Source: Streptomyces sp. DI166
Lineage (GTDB): Bacteria > Actinomycetota > Actinomycetes > Streptomycetales > Streptomycetaceae
Reading direction: 5' to 3'
Assembly: GCF_900091315.1 (NCBI RefSeq)
Contig: NZ_FLSP01000007.1
Span: 88,084-152,083 of the forward strand
Length of the DNA stretch: 64,000 nt
The notes below the pieces were generated by a model that saw only the letters and a program-made list of their open reading frames with translations, was not told where the DNA came from and ran no database searches. The translations under genes and the position numbers were made by a program. This document shows positions 9,777 through 21,309 of the stretch, one piece after another. The first letter of the stretch is position 1; the number at the start of each line of letters is the position of its first letter.

Positions 9777-10075
9777 AATCTCTCATTTCTTGGTGTTCGG
9801 CTTGTCAGTGTTGGCGGGAGGTCGCATCCGCAGCCGGGGAATCCCTGGGGCCCGCGAGGGCCGTCAGGGCAGCCGCTCCCCTGGTCTGGGCACATACGTG
9901 CAGCACGCGAGTGGCCCACCGACCTGTTCCGTCCCGTGGGACGGAGGGTGGTGGGCTGCCCGCGACACCGTTCGACGGTGCGCGACGCTCCTGGAACCCC
10001 CGCTGGGAGGGTTCCGGCTGGATGTCCCGCTCTGACTGCGCGGGACTCAGCACTCCGAGCGATTCTACAGGCAGC
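9777..10075. other. Intergenic region rarA-rpsD
   Basis: About 299 bp without a credible gene. It holds the nested hairpin at 9914-9956 and must contain the rpsD promoter if rpsD is not read through from rarA. I see no convincing -35/-10 pair. Confidence 0.6.
9914..9956 (-). terminator. Long imperfect stem-loop between rarA and rpsD
   Basis: Outer arms GCCCACC (9914-9920) and GGTGGGC (9950-9956) and inner arms TCCGTCCC (9928-9935) and GGGACGGA (9938-9945) nest in one hairpin. On the minus strand it is 120 bp after the rarA stop and 138 bp before the rpsD start. It may terminate rarA or be part of the rpsD leader. Confidence 0.5.
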
Positions 10076-11431
10076 TCAGGACCGTCTGCGACCGAGGTGC
10101 TTGCGGGTCCATTCCACGGCGTCCGCGTACCGCGCCTCCGCGCCGTGCCGGGTCGGGGCGTAGTACTCGCGGTCCTTCAGGGCGTCCGGGGCGTACTGCT
10201 GCTCGGCGATGCCCTCGGGCAGGTCGTGCGGGTACACATAGCCCTGCGCGTGCCCGAGCTTGGCGGCGCCCTTGTAGTGCCCGTCGCGCAGATGCGGCGG
10301 CACGGACCCGGCCAGCCCCTTGCGTACGTCCTCCAGGGCGGCGCCGATGGCGGTGGTCGCGGAGTTGGACTTCGGGGCCAGCGCGAGGGCGATGGTGGCG
10401 TGGCTGAGGGTGAGCGCGGCCTCCGGGAAGCCGATCATGGCGACGGCCTGGGCGGCGGCGACCGCGATGGGCAGGGCGTTGGGATCGGCGAGACCGATGT
10501 CCTCGCTGGCGGAGATCATCAGACGGCGGGCGATGAACCGGGGGTCCTCGCCGGCCTCGATCATCCGGGCCAGGTAGTGCAGGGCGGCATCGACGTCGGA
10601 GCCCCGGATGGACTTGATCAGGGCGCTGGCGACGTCGTAGTGCTGGTCGCCGTCGCGGTCGTACTTCACCGCGGCCCGGTCGACGGTCTGTTCCAGGGTC
10701 TGCAGGCTGATCTCGCTCTCGCCCTGGTCCAGGGCGGCCCCGGCGGCGGCCTCCAGGGCGGTCAGGGCGCGGCGGGCGTCCCCGCCGGCGATCCGCAGCA
10801 GGTGCTCCTCGGTGTCCTCGGGGAGGCCGACGGCGCCCTTCAGTCCGCGCTCGTCGTCCAGCGCCCGGCGCAGCAGGCCCCGGACGTCGTCGTCGGTGAG
10901 GGGTTCGAGGGTGAGCAGCAGGGAGCGGGAGAGCAGCGGGGAGATCACCGAGAAGTACGGGTTCTCGGTGGTCGCCGCGATCAGGGTCACCCAGCGGTTC
11001 TCCACCGCCGGGAGCAGGGAGTCCTGCTGGGCCTTGCTGAAGCGGTGGATCTCGTCGAGGAAGAGGACGGTCTCCTTGCCGAAGCCGCCGGTGGCGCGGC
11101 GGGCGCCCTCGATGACGGCGCGGACCTCCTTGACGCCCGCGGTGATCGCGGACAGCTCCACGAACCGCTTGTTGGTGGCCTTGGAGACCACGTACGCGAG
11201 CGTCGTCTTGCCGGTGCCGGGCGGACCCCAGAGGATCACCGAGGAGGGTCCGGCGGGGCCGCCGCCGGACTCGCCGACCAGTCTGCGCAGGGGTGAGCCG
11301 GGCTTGAGCAGGTGCTGCTGGCCCACCACCTCGTCGAGGGTGCGCGGGCGCATCCGGACGGCCAGGGGGCTGGCGGCCGGGTCCTTCTCCTGGCGCTCTT
11401 CCGCCGCGGCGGTGAACAGGTCGGGCTCCAC
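10076..11431 (-). CDS. rarA: Replication-associated recombination protein A (AAA+ ATPase)
   Basis: MgsA/RarA/WRNIP1 family; acts at stalled replication forks. The 451-aa protein has the AAA+ core: Walker [13 protein letters not shown] near residue 70, Walker [13 protein letters not shown] near 122, sensor-1 [11 protein letters not shown] near 155, arginine-finger region [10 protein letters not shown], and the C-terminal tetramerisation domain ([22 protein letters not shown]). It also keeps the N-terminal [16 protein letters not shown]. The start is GTG. It follows the VKOR gene by 44 bp on the same strand. Confidence 0.96.
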   Translation of the reverse strand: MEPDLFTAAAEERQEKDPAASPLAVRMRPRTLDEVVGQQHLLKPGSPLRRLVGESGGGPAGPSSVILWGPPGTGKTTLAYVVSKATNKRFVELSAITAGVKEVRAVIEGARRATGGFGKETVLFLDEIHRFSKAQQDSLLPAVENRWVTLIAATTENPYFSVISPLLSRSLLLTLEPLTDDDVRGLLRRALDDERGLKGAVGLPEDTEEHLLRIAGGDARRALTALEAAAGAALDQGESEISLQTLEQTVDRAAVKYDRDGDQHYDVASALIKSIRGSDVDAALHYLARMIEAGEDPRFIARRLMISASEDIGLADPNALPIAVAAAQAVAMIGFPEAALTLSHATIALALAPKSNSATTAIGAALEDVRKGLAGSVPPHLRDGHYKGAAKLGHAQGYVYPHDLPEGIAEQQYAPDALKDREYYAPTRHGAEARYADAVEWTRKHLGRRRS

Positions 11432-11475
11432 GTCTGAAACCCTAAATCACGGCACTGACAAACCCTCCGGGCCGG

Positions 11476-12132
11476 TCAGCTCGTCCAGAAGTCCCACCAG
11501 CGGGTCAGGATCAGCATGCCGATGATGCCGATGTGCAGTACCGGCATCACCCAGGTGAACTCGCCGAAGAAGCTCTTCAGCCAGCTCGGTGCCGGAAGGA
11601 AGCCCTGGCGGATGTTGAACGAGGTCACGTACCAGAACATGATGATCGTCGCGACCCAGGCCAGGGAGCACCACAGGCACAGGGCGTTGATGCGGTACAG
11701 CGACTGGAACATCAGCCAGGCGCAGAAACAGACGCCGAAGAGGGTGCCGGCGTTGAAGGTGAGCCAGTACCAGCGCGGGAAGGTGGCGCGGGTGAGCAGG
11801 CTGACGCCGACGCAGATGACGATGCCGTAGGCGACGAGGCCGAGCATCGGGTTGGGGAAGCCGAAGACCGAGGCCTGGTCGCTCTCCATGACGCTGCCGC
11901 AGGAGACGACGGGGTTCAGGCTGCACCCGGGGACGAAGGTCTTGCCCTCGACCTTGGCCTCCAGCAGCTTGAACTTGTCGATCGTGATGACCCAGGCCGC
12001 GAGCAGTCCGGCGGCGCCGGTGATCATCAGCATCAGCGCGAAGGCGGTACTGCCGCCTTCCTTGCGCGGCGCCTCGGCGATGCGCTCCGGTTCGGGCTCT
12101 GTGGAGACGTCCTTCACTGTCGTCTTGCTCAT
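11476..12132 (-). CDS. Vitamin K epoxide reductase family (VKOR-like) membrane protein
   Basis: Integral membrane quinone-linked enzyme that reoxidises DsbA-type proteins in actinobacteria. The 218-aa protein has about five membrane segments. The active-site CxxC is C152-L-W-C155 and the loop cysteines are C70 and C78 (PGCSLNPVVSCG). These four are the pattern for electron relay from a DsbA partner to quinone. A DsbA-fold protein with CPDC is at 56298 but is predicted cytoplasmic. The start at 12132 (MSKTTVK) is chosen because the open frame upstream is proline/arginine-rich and not protein-like. It lies between hisS and rarA. Confidence 0.92.
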   Translation of the reverse strand: MSKTTVKDVSTEPEPERIAEAPRKEGGSTAFALMLMITGAAGLLAAWVITIDKFKLLEAKVEGKTFVPGCSLNPVVSCGSVMESDQASVFGFPNPMLGLVAYGIVICVGVSLLTRATFPRWYWLTFNAGTLFGVCFCAWLMFQSLYRINALCLWCSLAWVATIIMFWYVTSFNIRQGFLPAPSWLKSFFGEFTWVMPVLHIGIIGMLILTRWWDFWTS

Positions 12133-12427
12133 CACGCCGATTCCGTCTGTTGGGGGGTGGGGGCCTTCTTCGAGCAGGGGCCATTGTGCCGCACCCGGAG
12201 CCCTTTCCACCGTTCGGTGGACATAAGGACGTACGGACGACGGCCCCCGGGCGTTCGGCGCGCTGGCGGGCGGATCTGCGGCTGCGGCGGACCCGGCGCA
12301 CGGCACGCGGGCGTGCCCGGATGTCCGGAAATCAACGGGAAGGATGACGCCCGGGCCGCGGAGTTGACGGGCGCGCGCACGACGAAGGCGCCGGGCGGGT
12401 GCCCGGCGCCTTCGGTCCACGCGGCTG
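12133..12427. other. Intergenic region hisS-VKOR
   Basis: About 295 bp without a gene. The hisS-proximal part holds the hairpin at 12384-12413; the rest should hold the promoter of the VKOR gene, but no clear -35/-10 pair is seen. Confidence 0.55.
12384..12413 (-). terminator. Terminator downstream of hisS
   Basis: Perfect 13-bp stem (GAAGGCGCCGGGC at 12384-12396 with its complement at 12401-12413) and a 4-base loop, 15 bp after the hisS stop on the minus strand. Confidence 0.8.
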
Positions 12428-13690
12428 TCAGCCGAGCTTGGACTCCAGCTCCGCCACGATCTCGTTCACGCCGATCGCCACCTGCTCGCCGGACTCCATG
12501 TCCTTGAGCTGGACGACGCCCTCGGCGAGGTCGCGCTCGCCGGCGATGACCGCGTAGCGGGCACCGCTGCGGTTGGCGCTCTTCATGGCGCTCTTCAGGC
12601 CCTTGACGCCGAAGGAGAAGTCCGCCGCGACGCCGTTTCGGCGCAGCTCGGTGACCTTCGCGAACAGCACACGCCGGGCCTCCTCGCTGAGCGGCACCGC
12701 GAACACGCTGGTGGTGGAGGGCAGTTCGAGCTCGATTCCCTCCGCCTCCAGGGCGAGGACCGTGCGGTCGACGCCGAGGGCCCAGCCGACGGACGGCAGC
12801 GCGGGGCCGCCGATCATCTCGGACAGGCCGTCGTAGCGGCCGCCGCCGCCCACCGCGGACTGCGAGCCCAGACCGTCGTGGACGAACTCGAAGGTGGTGC
12901 GGGTGTAGTAGTCCAGACCGCGCACCAGCTTGGGGTCGTCCTCGAAGGAAACCCCCGCGGCCGTGATCAGCTCACGGACCTCCTCGTGGTACGCCTTGCA
13001 GGCGTCGCACAGGTAGTCGCGCAGCAGCGGGGCGTCGCCGAGCTGCTTCTGGACCGACTCGCGCTTGTCGTCCAGGACGCGCAGCGGGTTGATCTCGGCC
13101 CGGCGCAGGGTGTCCTCGTCGAGGTCCAGGCCGCGCAGGAAGTCCTGGAGCGCGGCCCGGTAGACGGGGCGGCACTCCTTGTCGCCGAGGCTGTTGAGCA
13201 GGATGCGGAAGTTGCTCAGGCCCAGCGAGCGGTACGCCTGGTCGGCCAGGATGATCAGCTCGGCGTCCAGCGCCGGGTCCTCGGCGCCGATCGCCTCGGC
13301 GCCGACCTGGGAGAAGTGCCGGTAACGGCCCTTCTGGGGGCGCTCGTAGCGGTACTGCGAGCCCGAGTACCAGACCTTCACCGGCAGGTTGCCCGCCTTG
13401 TGCAGGTTGGCCTCCAGCACCGCGCGCAGTACCGGCGCCGTGGTCTCCGGGCGCAGGGCGAGCCGGTCGCCGCCCTTGGTCTCGAAGACGTACATCTCCT
13501 TGGTGACGATGTCGGTGGACTCACCGACACCGCGCGCGAACAGCTCGACGTTCTCGAAACCGGGGGTCTCGATGTAGCCGTAGCCGGAGTTGCGCAGGGG
13601 CGCGGCGATGGCCTCGCGCACCGCCAGGAACTTCGCGGAGTCGGGCGGCAGCAGGTCGTACGTGCCCTTGGGGGCCTTGAAGGTGCTCAC
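12428..13690 (-). CDS. hisS: Histidyl-tRNA synthetase
   Basis: Class II synthetase that charges tRNA-His. The 420-aa length is normal. Motif 1 is near [19 protein letters not shown], motif 2 is [16 protein letters not shown], the histidine-specific motifs [15 protein letters not shown] (near 258) and [12 protein letters not shown] (near 280) are intact, and motif 3 is GWALGVDR. It follows the metallo-beta-lactamase gene by 12 bp on the minus strand and is probably co-transcribed with it. Confidence 0.99.
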   Translation of the reverse strand: MSTFKAPKGTYDLLPPDSAKFLAVREAIAAPLRNSGYGYIETPGFENVELFARGVGESTDIVTKEMYVFETKGGDRLALRPETTAPVLRAVLEANLHKAGNLPVKVWYSGSQYRYERPQKGRYRHFSQVGAEAIGAEDPALDAELIILADQAYRSLGLSNFRILLNSLGDKECRPVYRAALQDFLRGLDLDEDTLRRAEINPLRVLDDKRESVQKQLGDAPLLRDYLCDACKAYHEEVRELITAAGVSFEDDPKLVRGLDYYTRTTFEFVHDGLGSQSAVGGGGRYDGLSEMIGGPALPSVGWALGVDRTVLALEAEGIELELPSTTSVFAVPLSEEARRVLFAKVTELRRNGVAADFSFGVKGLKSAMKSANRSGARYAVIAGERDLAEGVVQLKDMESGEQVAIGVNEIVAELESKLG

Positions 13691-13702
13691 GGAAGTCTCT
13701 CG

Positions 13703-14416
13703 TCACATTCCTCGTCGGGGAGGGGTGTCCACACCCGCTCCCTGGCCGGCGGCCACCTGCCGCAGATACGGGTTGGTGGCGCGCTCCTGGCCGATGGTCG
13801 TCTGGGGGCCGTGGCCGGACAGCACCACGGTCGAGTCGTCGAGCGGCAGGCACACGCGGGCCAGCGAGTCGAGCATCTCGGCCATGTCACCGCCGGGCAG
13901 GTCGGTGCGTCCGATGGAGCCGGCGAACAGCAGGTCGCCCGAGAACAGGATCGGCGGGATGTCCGCCGCCTCGGGCAGGCCGAAGGTCACCGACCCCTTG
14001 GTATGGCCCGGCGCATGGGCGACGGACAGTTCCAGGCCCGCCAGCTCCAGCTGCGCGCCGTCGGTCAGCTCCTTGACGTCGTCCGGCTCCCCGATGGTCA
14101 GCTCGCCCATCAGCGGCATACCGATGGACCGGCCGAGCGCCTTCTCCGGGTCGCTCATCATGTACCGGTCCTCGGGGTGGATCCAGGCCGGTACGTCGTG
14201 CGCGCCGCAGACGGGGACGACCGAGGCCACGTGGTCGATGTGGCCGTGGGTGAGGACGACGGCGACGGGCTTGAGGCGATGCTTCCTGATCGCTTCCGCG
14301 ACTCCGTCGGCGGCCTGGTGACCGGGGTCGATGATCACGCACTCCTCACCCGCGGCCGGGGCGACGAGGTAACAGTTCGTCCCCCAGGCCCCGGCGGGGA
14401 ACCCGGCAATGAGCAC
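13703..14416 (-). CDS. Metallo-beta-lactamase-fold hydrolase (glyoxalase II-like)
   Basis: 237-aa cytosolic hydrolase. The zinc motif THGHIDH (HxHxDH) is near residue 60. Further ligands are visible in VAHAPGHTKGS (His near 150), FSGDLLFAGSIGRTDLPGG (Asp) and SGHGPQTTIG (His). The layout is that of glyoxalase II-like or thiolesterase-type MBL enzymes; the substrate is unknown. The GTG start (14414-14416) has GAAGGACG six bases upstream; a longer open frame to 14527 is not needed. It is divergent from the cyclophilin gene and just upstream of hisS, an order also seen in other actinobacteria. Confidence 0.93.
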   Translation of the reverse strand: MLIAGFPAGAWGTNCYLVAPAAGEECVIIDPGHQAADGVAEAIRKHRLKPVAVVLTHGHIDHVASVVPVCGAHDVPAWIHPEDRYMMSDPEKALGRSIGMPLMGELTIGEPDDVKELTDGAQLELAGLELSVAHAPGHTKGSVTFGLPEAADIPPILFSGDLLFAGSIGRTDLPGGDMAEMLDSLARVCLPLDDSTVVLSGHGPQTTIGQERATNPYLRQVAAGQGAGVDTPPRRGM

Positions 14417-14597
14417 GATCGTCCTTCGTTTGTGTCGGTTCGGGTGACAAGTCGTTGGGCTGCGCCTGAGGTCAGAGCCTACCGGCGCTGCCGATTCCTC
14501 AGCGAACCCATATACGGTACGGGGCACACGCAGACGGTCGGCTCACCGGGCGCACCCGCCCCGGTCGACGCATACAGACGCTTGAGGAGACAACCCC

Positions 14598-15446
14598 GTG
14601 GTCAGCCAGGAACAGCGGCGGCGTCAGCTCGCCCGGGAGAAGTTCTTGCGGCAGCAGCAGCGGCGCACGGAGGCGCGGCGCAAGTCACGTACACGCAACG
14701 CGGTGATCGCGTCGGCGCTCGGTGTCGTCCTCATCGGCAGCCTCGGGCTCTACACGGCGGGCGCCTTCGACGGGGACGACTCCAAGTCGAACGCGGGCGC
14801 GGAGGTCACCCCGAGCGCCACGCCGACCAGCAAGGCGCCGGACCCGTGCGAGAAGCCGGCCAAGGGCAAGGTCGAGACCATGAGCTGGAAGAAGGAACCG
14901 GCCATGACCATCGACAAGTCCGCGAAGTACACGATGAAGCTGGACACCACGTGCGGTGAGATCGACATAGCGCTCAAGGCCGCGGCCGCCCCGCACACGG
15001 TCAATTCGTTCAACTTCCTGGTGAACAAGGGCTACTTGGACCACACCAAGTGCCACCGGCTGACGGACAGCAGTATCTGGGTCCTGCAGTGCGGCGACCC
15101 GACGGCCACCGGCAGTGGCGGTCCGGGCTACACGATCCCGGACGAGAACCTGAAGGACGAGGACATCAAGGGCGACGTGTACCCGGCGGGCACGGTCGCG
15201 ATGGCCAACCAGTTCAACGCCCAGACCGGTGAGGGCAAGGACTCCGGCGGCAGCCAGTTCTTCCTCGTCTACCAGGACAGTCCGCTGCCGGCCAACTACA
15301 CCCCGTTCGGCACCGTGTCCAAGGACGGGATGAAGGTTCTGAAGAAGCTCGCCGCCGCCGGAGCGCAGGCTCCGGACCCCGCGACGGGCAACACGGCGCC
15401 CAACGCGACCGTGGTGATCAACAAGGCAACTGTCACCAAATCCTGA
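14598..15446 (+). CDS. Membrane-anchored cyclophilin-type peptidyl-prolyl isomerase
   Basis: Catalyses cis-trans isomerisation of proline bonds, here outside the membrane. The 282-aa protein has a short basic cytoplasmic N-terminus (RREKFLRQQQRRTEARRKSR-like, many Arg/Gln), a membrane helix at about 34-56, a Ser/Thr/Pro linker, and a C-terminal cyclophilin domain. That domain contains TVNSFNFLVNKGYLDHTKCHRL, QCGDPTATGSGGPGYTIPDE and GKDSGGSQFFLVYQD. Cyclophilin's catalytic region (FH.. and QFF) is replaced by CHR and QFF, so activity should not be assumed. GTG start with TTGAGGAGA upstream. Next gene is the DUF349 protein on the same strand. Confidence 0.93.
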   Translation: MVSQEQRRRQLAREKFLRQQQRRTEARRKSRTRNAVIASALGVVLIGSLGLYTAGAFDGDDSKSNAGAEVTPSATPTSKAPDPCEKPAKGKVETMSWKKEPAMTIDKSAKYTMKLDTTCGEIDIALKAAAAPHTVNSFNFLVNKGYLDHTKCHRLTDSSIWVLQCGDPTATGSGGPGYTIPDENLKDEDIKGDVYPAGTVAMANQFNAQTGEGKDSGGSQFFLVYQDSPLPANYTPFGTVSKDGMKVLKKLAAAGAQAPDPATGNTAPNATVVINKATVTKS

Positions 15447-15582
15447 CCCCCCAACTGCGAAATTTCGGTCGCGCGGGATGCGGACAGGCAACCCGCCGGT
15501 CGCCTATGTTGGCCGTGACGAAACTGTGGACGATGCCCGGGGGCGCTGAAGCCCCGCGCAGGCATCATGTGGAGGAGGCGCT

Positions 15583-16812
15583 GTGAGCAGCGACCCGTGG
15601 GGCCGCGTCGACGAGACGGGGACCGTGTACGTGCGTACGGCCGACGGCGAGCAGGTCGTCGGTTCCTGGCAGGCGGGCTCCCCCGAGGAGGCGTTGGCCT
15701 ACTTCGAGCGCAAGTACGAGGGCCTGGTTGTCGAGATCGGCCTCCTCGAAAAGCGAGTGAAAACCACCGACCTGTCCGCCAAGGACGCGATGGCGGCGAT
15801 CGACCACATCCGTGAGCAGGTCGACGCGCATCACGCGGTCGGTGATCTGGACGCCCTGCGGCAGCGTCTGGACCGGCTCGTGGAACTGGTCGAGAAGCGG
15901 CGCGAGGAGCGCAAGCAGCAGCGGGCCAAGCAGTCCGACGAGGCCCGCCACGCCAAGGAGGCGCTGGTCGCCGAGGCGGAGGAGCTGGCCCAGTCCGACC
16001 AGTGGCGGGCGGCCGGTGAGCGGCTGCGGGCGCTGGTGGACACCTGGAAGGGGCTGCCGCGGCTGGACCGCAAGTCCGACGACGAGCTGTGGCACCGCTT
16101 CTCGCACGCGCGCTCGGCGTTCTCCAAGCGGCGCAAGGCGCACTTCGCGGCGCTGGACGCGCAGCGCGAGGAGGCCCGCAGGACCAAGGAGCGGCTGGTC
16201 GCCGAGGCCGAGGCGCTGTCCGGGTCGACGGACTGGGGTCCGACGGCCGCGCGCTACCGCGAGCTGATGGCGGAGTGGAAGGCCGCGGGCCGTGCCCAGC
16301 GCGAGCACGAGGACGATCTGTGGAACCGCTTCCGCGGCGCCCAGGACGTGTTCTTCGCGGCGCGCAGCGCGGTCTTCGCCGAGCGTGACGCCGAGCAGGC
16401 CGAGAACCTGAAGCTGAAGGAGGAGCTGGCCCAGGAGGCCGAGAAGATCCTCCCGGTGACGGATCTGAAGGCCGCGCGGGCCGCGTTCCGGCAGATCAAC
16501 GAGCGCTGGGAGGCCATCGGCCATGTGCCGCGGGACGCCCGCCCGAAGGTCGAGGGCCGGATGCACGCCGTGGAGCGGGCGATCCAGGAGGCCGAGGAGG
16601 CCGAGTGGCGCCGCACCAACCCGGAGGCACGCGCGCGTGCCGAGGGTCTGACGGGGCAGCTCCAGGCGGCCGTGGACAAGCTCAAGGGCCAGATCGAGCA
16701 GGCCCGCGCCCAGGGCAACAACGCCAAGGCGGAGAAGCTGGAGCGGGAGCTTGAGGGCCGCCAGGCCCTGCTGGACCAGGCCCTGAAGGGCCTCCAGGAG
16801 TTCGGCGGCTGA
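15583..16812 (+). CDS. DUF349 domain protein
   Basis: 409-aa, highly charged and almost entirely helical. Three DUF349-type repeats are visible, each with a W-x-x-L/A-x-x-W-K-x-L/A pattern followed by LWxRF: WRAAGERLRALVDTWKGLP with LWHRFSHAR, WGPTAARYRELMAEWKAAG with LWNRFRGAQ, and AARAAFRQINERWEAIG. The C-terminus is a coiled coil. No catalytic residues are known for this family. GTG start with an excellent GGAGGAGG site at 15571-15578. It is convergent with rel and is followed by a strong terminator. Confidence 0.92.
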   Translation: MSSDPWGRVDETGTVYVRTADGEQVVGSWQAGSPEEALAYFERKYEGLVVEIGLLEKRVKTTDLSAKDAMAAIDHIREQVDAHHAVGDLDALRQRLDRLVELVEKRREERKQQRAKQSDEARHAKEALVAEAEELAQSDQWRAAGERLRALVDTWKGLPRLDRKSDDELWHRFSHARSAFSKRRKAHFAALDAQREEARRTKERLVAEAEALSGSTDWGPTAARYRELMAEWKAAGRAQREHEDDLWNRFRGAQDVFFAARSAVFAERDAEQAENLKLKEELAQEAEKILPVTDLKAARAAFRQINERWEAIGHVPRDARPKVEGRMHAVERAIQEAEEAEWRRTNPEARARAEGLTGQLQAAVDKLKGQIEQARAQGNNAKAEKLERELEGRQALLDQALKGLQEFGG

Positions 16813-16827
16813 GCGGACCGGATGAGG

Positions 16828-16863
16828 AGAAGGGCCCCGCACCCTGAGGTGCGGGGCCCTTCT
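16828..16863. terminator. Bidirectional terminator between DUF349 gene and rel
   Basis: Perfect 16-bp stem (16828-16843 with 16848-16863) closed by a CTGA loop, rich in GGGCCCCGC. It lies 15 bp after the DUF349 stop and 8 bp before the end of convergent rel, so it can serve both. Confidence 0.92.
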
Positions 16864-16871
16864 GCGTGGTC

Positions 16872-19412
<2,541 letters not shown>

Positions 19413-19603
19413 GAGGGCTCCTCGTGCGCGATCCGGGTCCCCCGGTCAGGCTCCGGAGACCCCATGGTAGCGATCCTGCGCCCGAGGATCGCCTTCAGGC
19501 CGTTGTGAGGCCTGTACACCGGGGAAACGCGAGGGGGGCCGTACGCGATTCCCACCAGGCGTCCGGCACCTCAGGAGCGACGGGATGGGGCCGCGGCAGC
19601 ACG

Positions 19604-19637
19604 ACGCCCCGCGTCCCTCAAGGGCGGCGCGGGGCGT
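19604..19637 (-). terminator. Terminator downstream of apt
   Basis: Ten-base arms ACGCCCCGCG (19604-19613) and CGCGGGGCGT (19628-19637) around a 14-base loop, 28 bp after the apt stop on the minus strand. Confidence 0.75.
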
Positions 19638-19665
19638 ACGTGGGTGTACTGGGATGTATGGGCGC

Positions 19666-20205
19666 TCAGATCGTGAGCAACGCCTCCAGCGGGGCTCCGG
19701 CGAGTGCCGGGGCCAGGCGGTCGCGGCCGCCGAGGAAGCCCAGCTCCATCAGCACGGCGAGGCCCGCGACCTCGGCGCCCGCCCTGCGGATGAGCTGGAT
19801 CGAGGCCTCGGCGGTGCCGCCGGTGGCCAGGACGTCGTCGACGACCAGGATCCGGTCCTCGGCGCCCAGGTCCTCGGCGTGCACCTCGATCTCCGCGGAG
19901 CCGTACTCCAGGTCGTAGGCCTGGCTGAGGGTGGCTCCGGGGAGCTTGCCCGCCTTGCGGACCGGGATGAAGCCGAGTCCGGCGCGGACGGCGACGGGGG
20001 CGCCGAGGATGAACCCGCGGGCCTCCAGGCCGACGACCTTGGTGGCGCCGGTGCGCTCGGCGACCTGCGCGAGGCTGTCGGTGAGCACGGTGAACGCCGC
20101 CGGGTCCGCCAGGAGCGGGGTGATGTCCTTGAACATCACGCCCGGCTCCGGGTAGTCCGCCACATCGCGGATGCGGCTGAGCAGCAGCTCCTGCACGTCG
20201 GTCAT
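19666..20205 (-). CDS. apt: Adenine phosphoribosyltransferase
   Basis: Converts adenine and PRPP to AMP (purine salvage). 179 aa. The PRPP-binding motif ILVVDDVLATGGTA is near residue 118, and the family signature GLEARGFILGAPVA is near 60. The start is ATG at 20203-20205, overlapping the secF stop by 4 bases (ATGA), so it is translationally coupled to secF. This sec-apt-rel order is typical of Streptomyces and links purine salvage to ppGpp synthesis by position only. Confidence 0.97.
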   Translation of the reverse strand: MTDVQELLLSRIRDVADYPEPGVMFKDITPLLADPAAFTVLTDSLAQVAERTGATKVVGLEARGFILGAPVAVRAGLGFIPVRKAGKLPGATLSQAYDLEYGSAEIEVHAEDLGAEDRILVVDDVLATGGTAEASIQLIRRAGAEVAGLAVLMELGFLGGRDRLAPALAGAPLEALLTI

Positions 20206-21308
20206 CGGCGCTTCCCCGAGGGACGGCCACGGCCCCGGCTGCGGGACGCGGGCTGGGTGCGGGGGCCGACGACCGCGGCCGCTGCGTCGTCGTCCACCTC
20301 GTCGGTCAGGGGCTCGTCGACGGCACCGGCCGGGGCGGACGCGGCCTGCGCCCGCTTGGCCATGACGCGCTTGCGGAGCGCCTTCATCTGCGGCTCGCGC
20401 TCCTTGAGGTCGGCGACGAGCGGCGTGGCGATGAAGATCGAGGAGTACGCACCGGCCGCGAGGCCGACGAACAGCGACAGCGAGATGTCGTTCAGCATGC
20501 CCGCACCGAGGAAGCCGCCGCCGATGAACAGCAGGCCCGCCACCGGCAGCAGCGCGACCACCGTGGTGTTGATGGAGCGGACCAGGGTGCTGTTGATGGA
20601 GCGGTTGGCGACGTCGCTGTAGGTCCAGCGGGTCTGCTTGGTGATGTCCTTCGTCTGCTCCTTGAGGCTGTCGAAGACGACGACCGTGTCGTAGAGCGAG
20701 TAACCGAGGATGGTCAGCAGACCGATCACCGTGCCCGGGGTGACCTCGAAGCCCACCAGGGCGTAGATACCGACGGTGATGGTGATGTCGTGGATCAGGG
20801 CGACGAACGCGGCGAGCGCCATACGCCACTCGAACGCGATCGCCAGGTAGATCACCACGAGGACCAGGAAGATCCCGAGGCCCTGCCAGGCCTTCTGGGC
20901 GATCTGCTCACCCCAGCTGGGGCCGACCAGCTCGCCGGTGACCTGGTTCTCGTCGACCTTGAGGTCCTTGGCCAGCTCCGCGGAGACCCGGTCCGCCTCC
21001 TTGGTCTCGATGCCCGAGACCTGGATGCGCAGCTTGCCGTCGCCGAGCTTCTGGACGATGGCGTCGTGGCCGGAGGCCTCTTCCGCCCACTCCTGCGCCT
21101 GGGAGACGGAGACCTCGGTCTTCGGGGTGGTGAAGACCGCGCCGCCCTGGAACTCGATGCCCATGTTCAGGCCGCGCACCGCGAGGCCCACGATCGCCGT
21201 GATGGTGATCAGGATGGACAGGCCGTACCAGATCTTGCGGTTGGCGACGAAGTCGTAGCCGATTTCGCCACGGTGCAGTCGGGCGCCGAGGTTGCCGAGC
21301 TTCGACAT
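20202..21308 (-). CDS. secF: Protein translocase subunit SecF
   Basis: RND-type component of the SecDF complex that uses the proton gradient to help export through SecYEG. The 368-aa protein has the usual topology: first membrane helix near residues 28-48, a large external loop, then five helices with the conserved TVGIYALVGFEVTPGTVIGLLTILGYSLYDTVVVFD. The C-terminus has a basic, glycine/arginine-rich tail. Its start is 1 bp after the secD stop and its stop overlaps apt. Confidence 0.98.
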   Translation of the reverse strand: MSKLGNLGARLHRGEIGYDFVANRKIWYGLSILITITAIVGLAVRGLNMGIEFQGGAVFTTPKTEVSVSQAQEWAEEASGHDAIVQKLGDGKLRIQVSGIETKEADRVSAELAKDLKVDENQVTGELVGPSWGEQIAQKAWQGLGIFLVLVVIYLAIAFEWRMALAAFVALIHDITITVGIYALVGFEVTPGTVIGLLTILGYSLYDTVVVFDSLKEQTKDITKQTRWTYSDVANRSINSTLVRSINTTVVALLPVAGLLFIGGGFLGAGMLNDISLSLFVGLAAGAYSSIFIATPLVADLKEREPQMKALRKRVMAKRAQAASAPAGAVDEPLTDEVDDDAAAAVVGPRTQPASRSRGRGRPSGKRR

Positions 21309-21309
21309 C

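Noticed and set aside
9777..10075. Riboswitch or T-box upstream of rpsD
   Set aside because: Only an ordinary nested hairpin is visible; no T-box or known leader motif could be recognised.
12133..12420. Longer N-terminus for the VKOR gene up to 12420
   Set aside because: The extra sequence is proline/arginine-rich and would overlap the hisS terminator; the MSKTTVK start is better.
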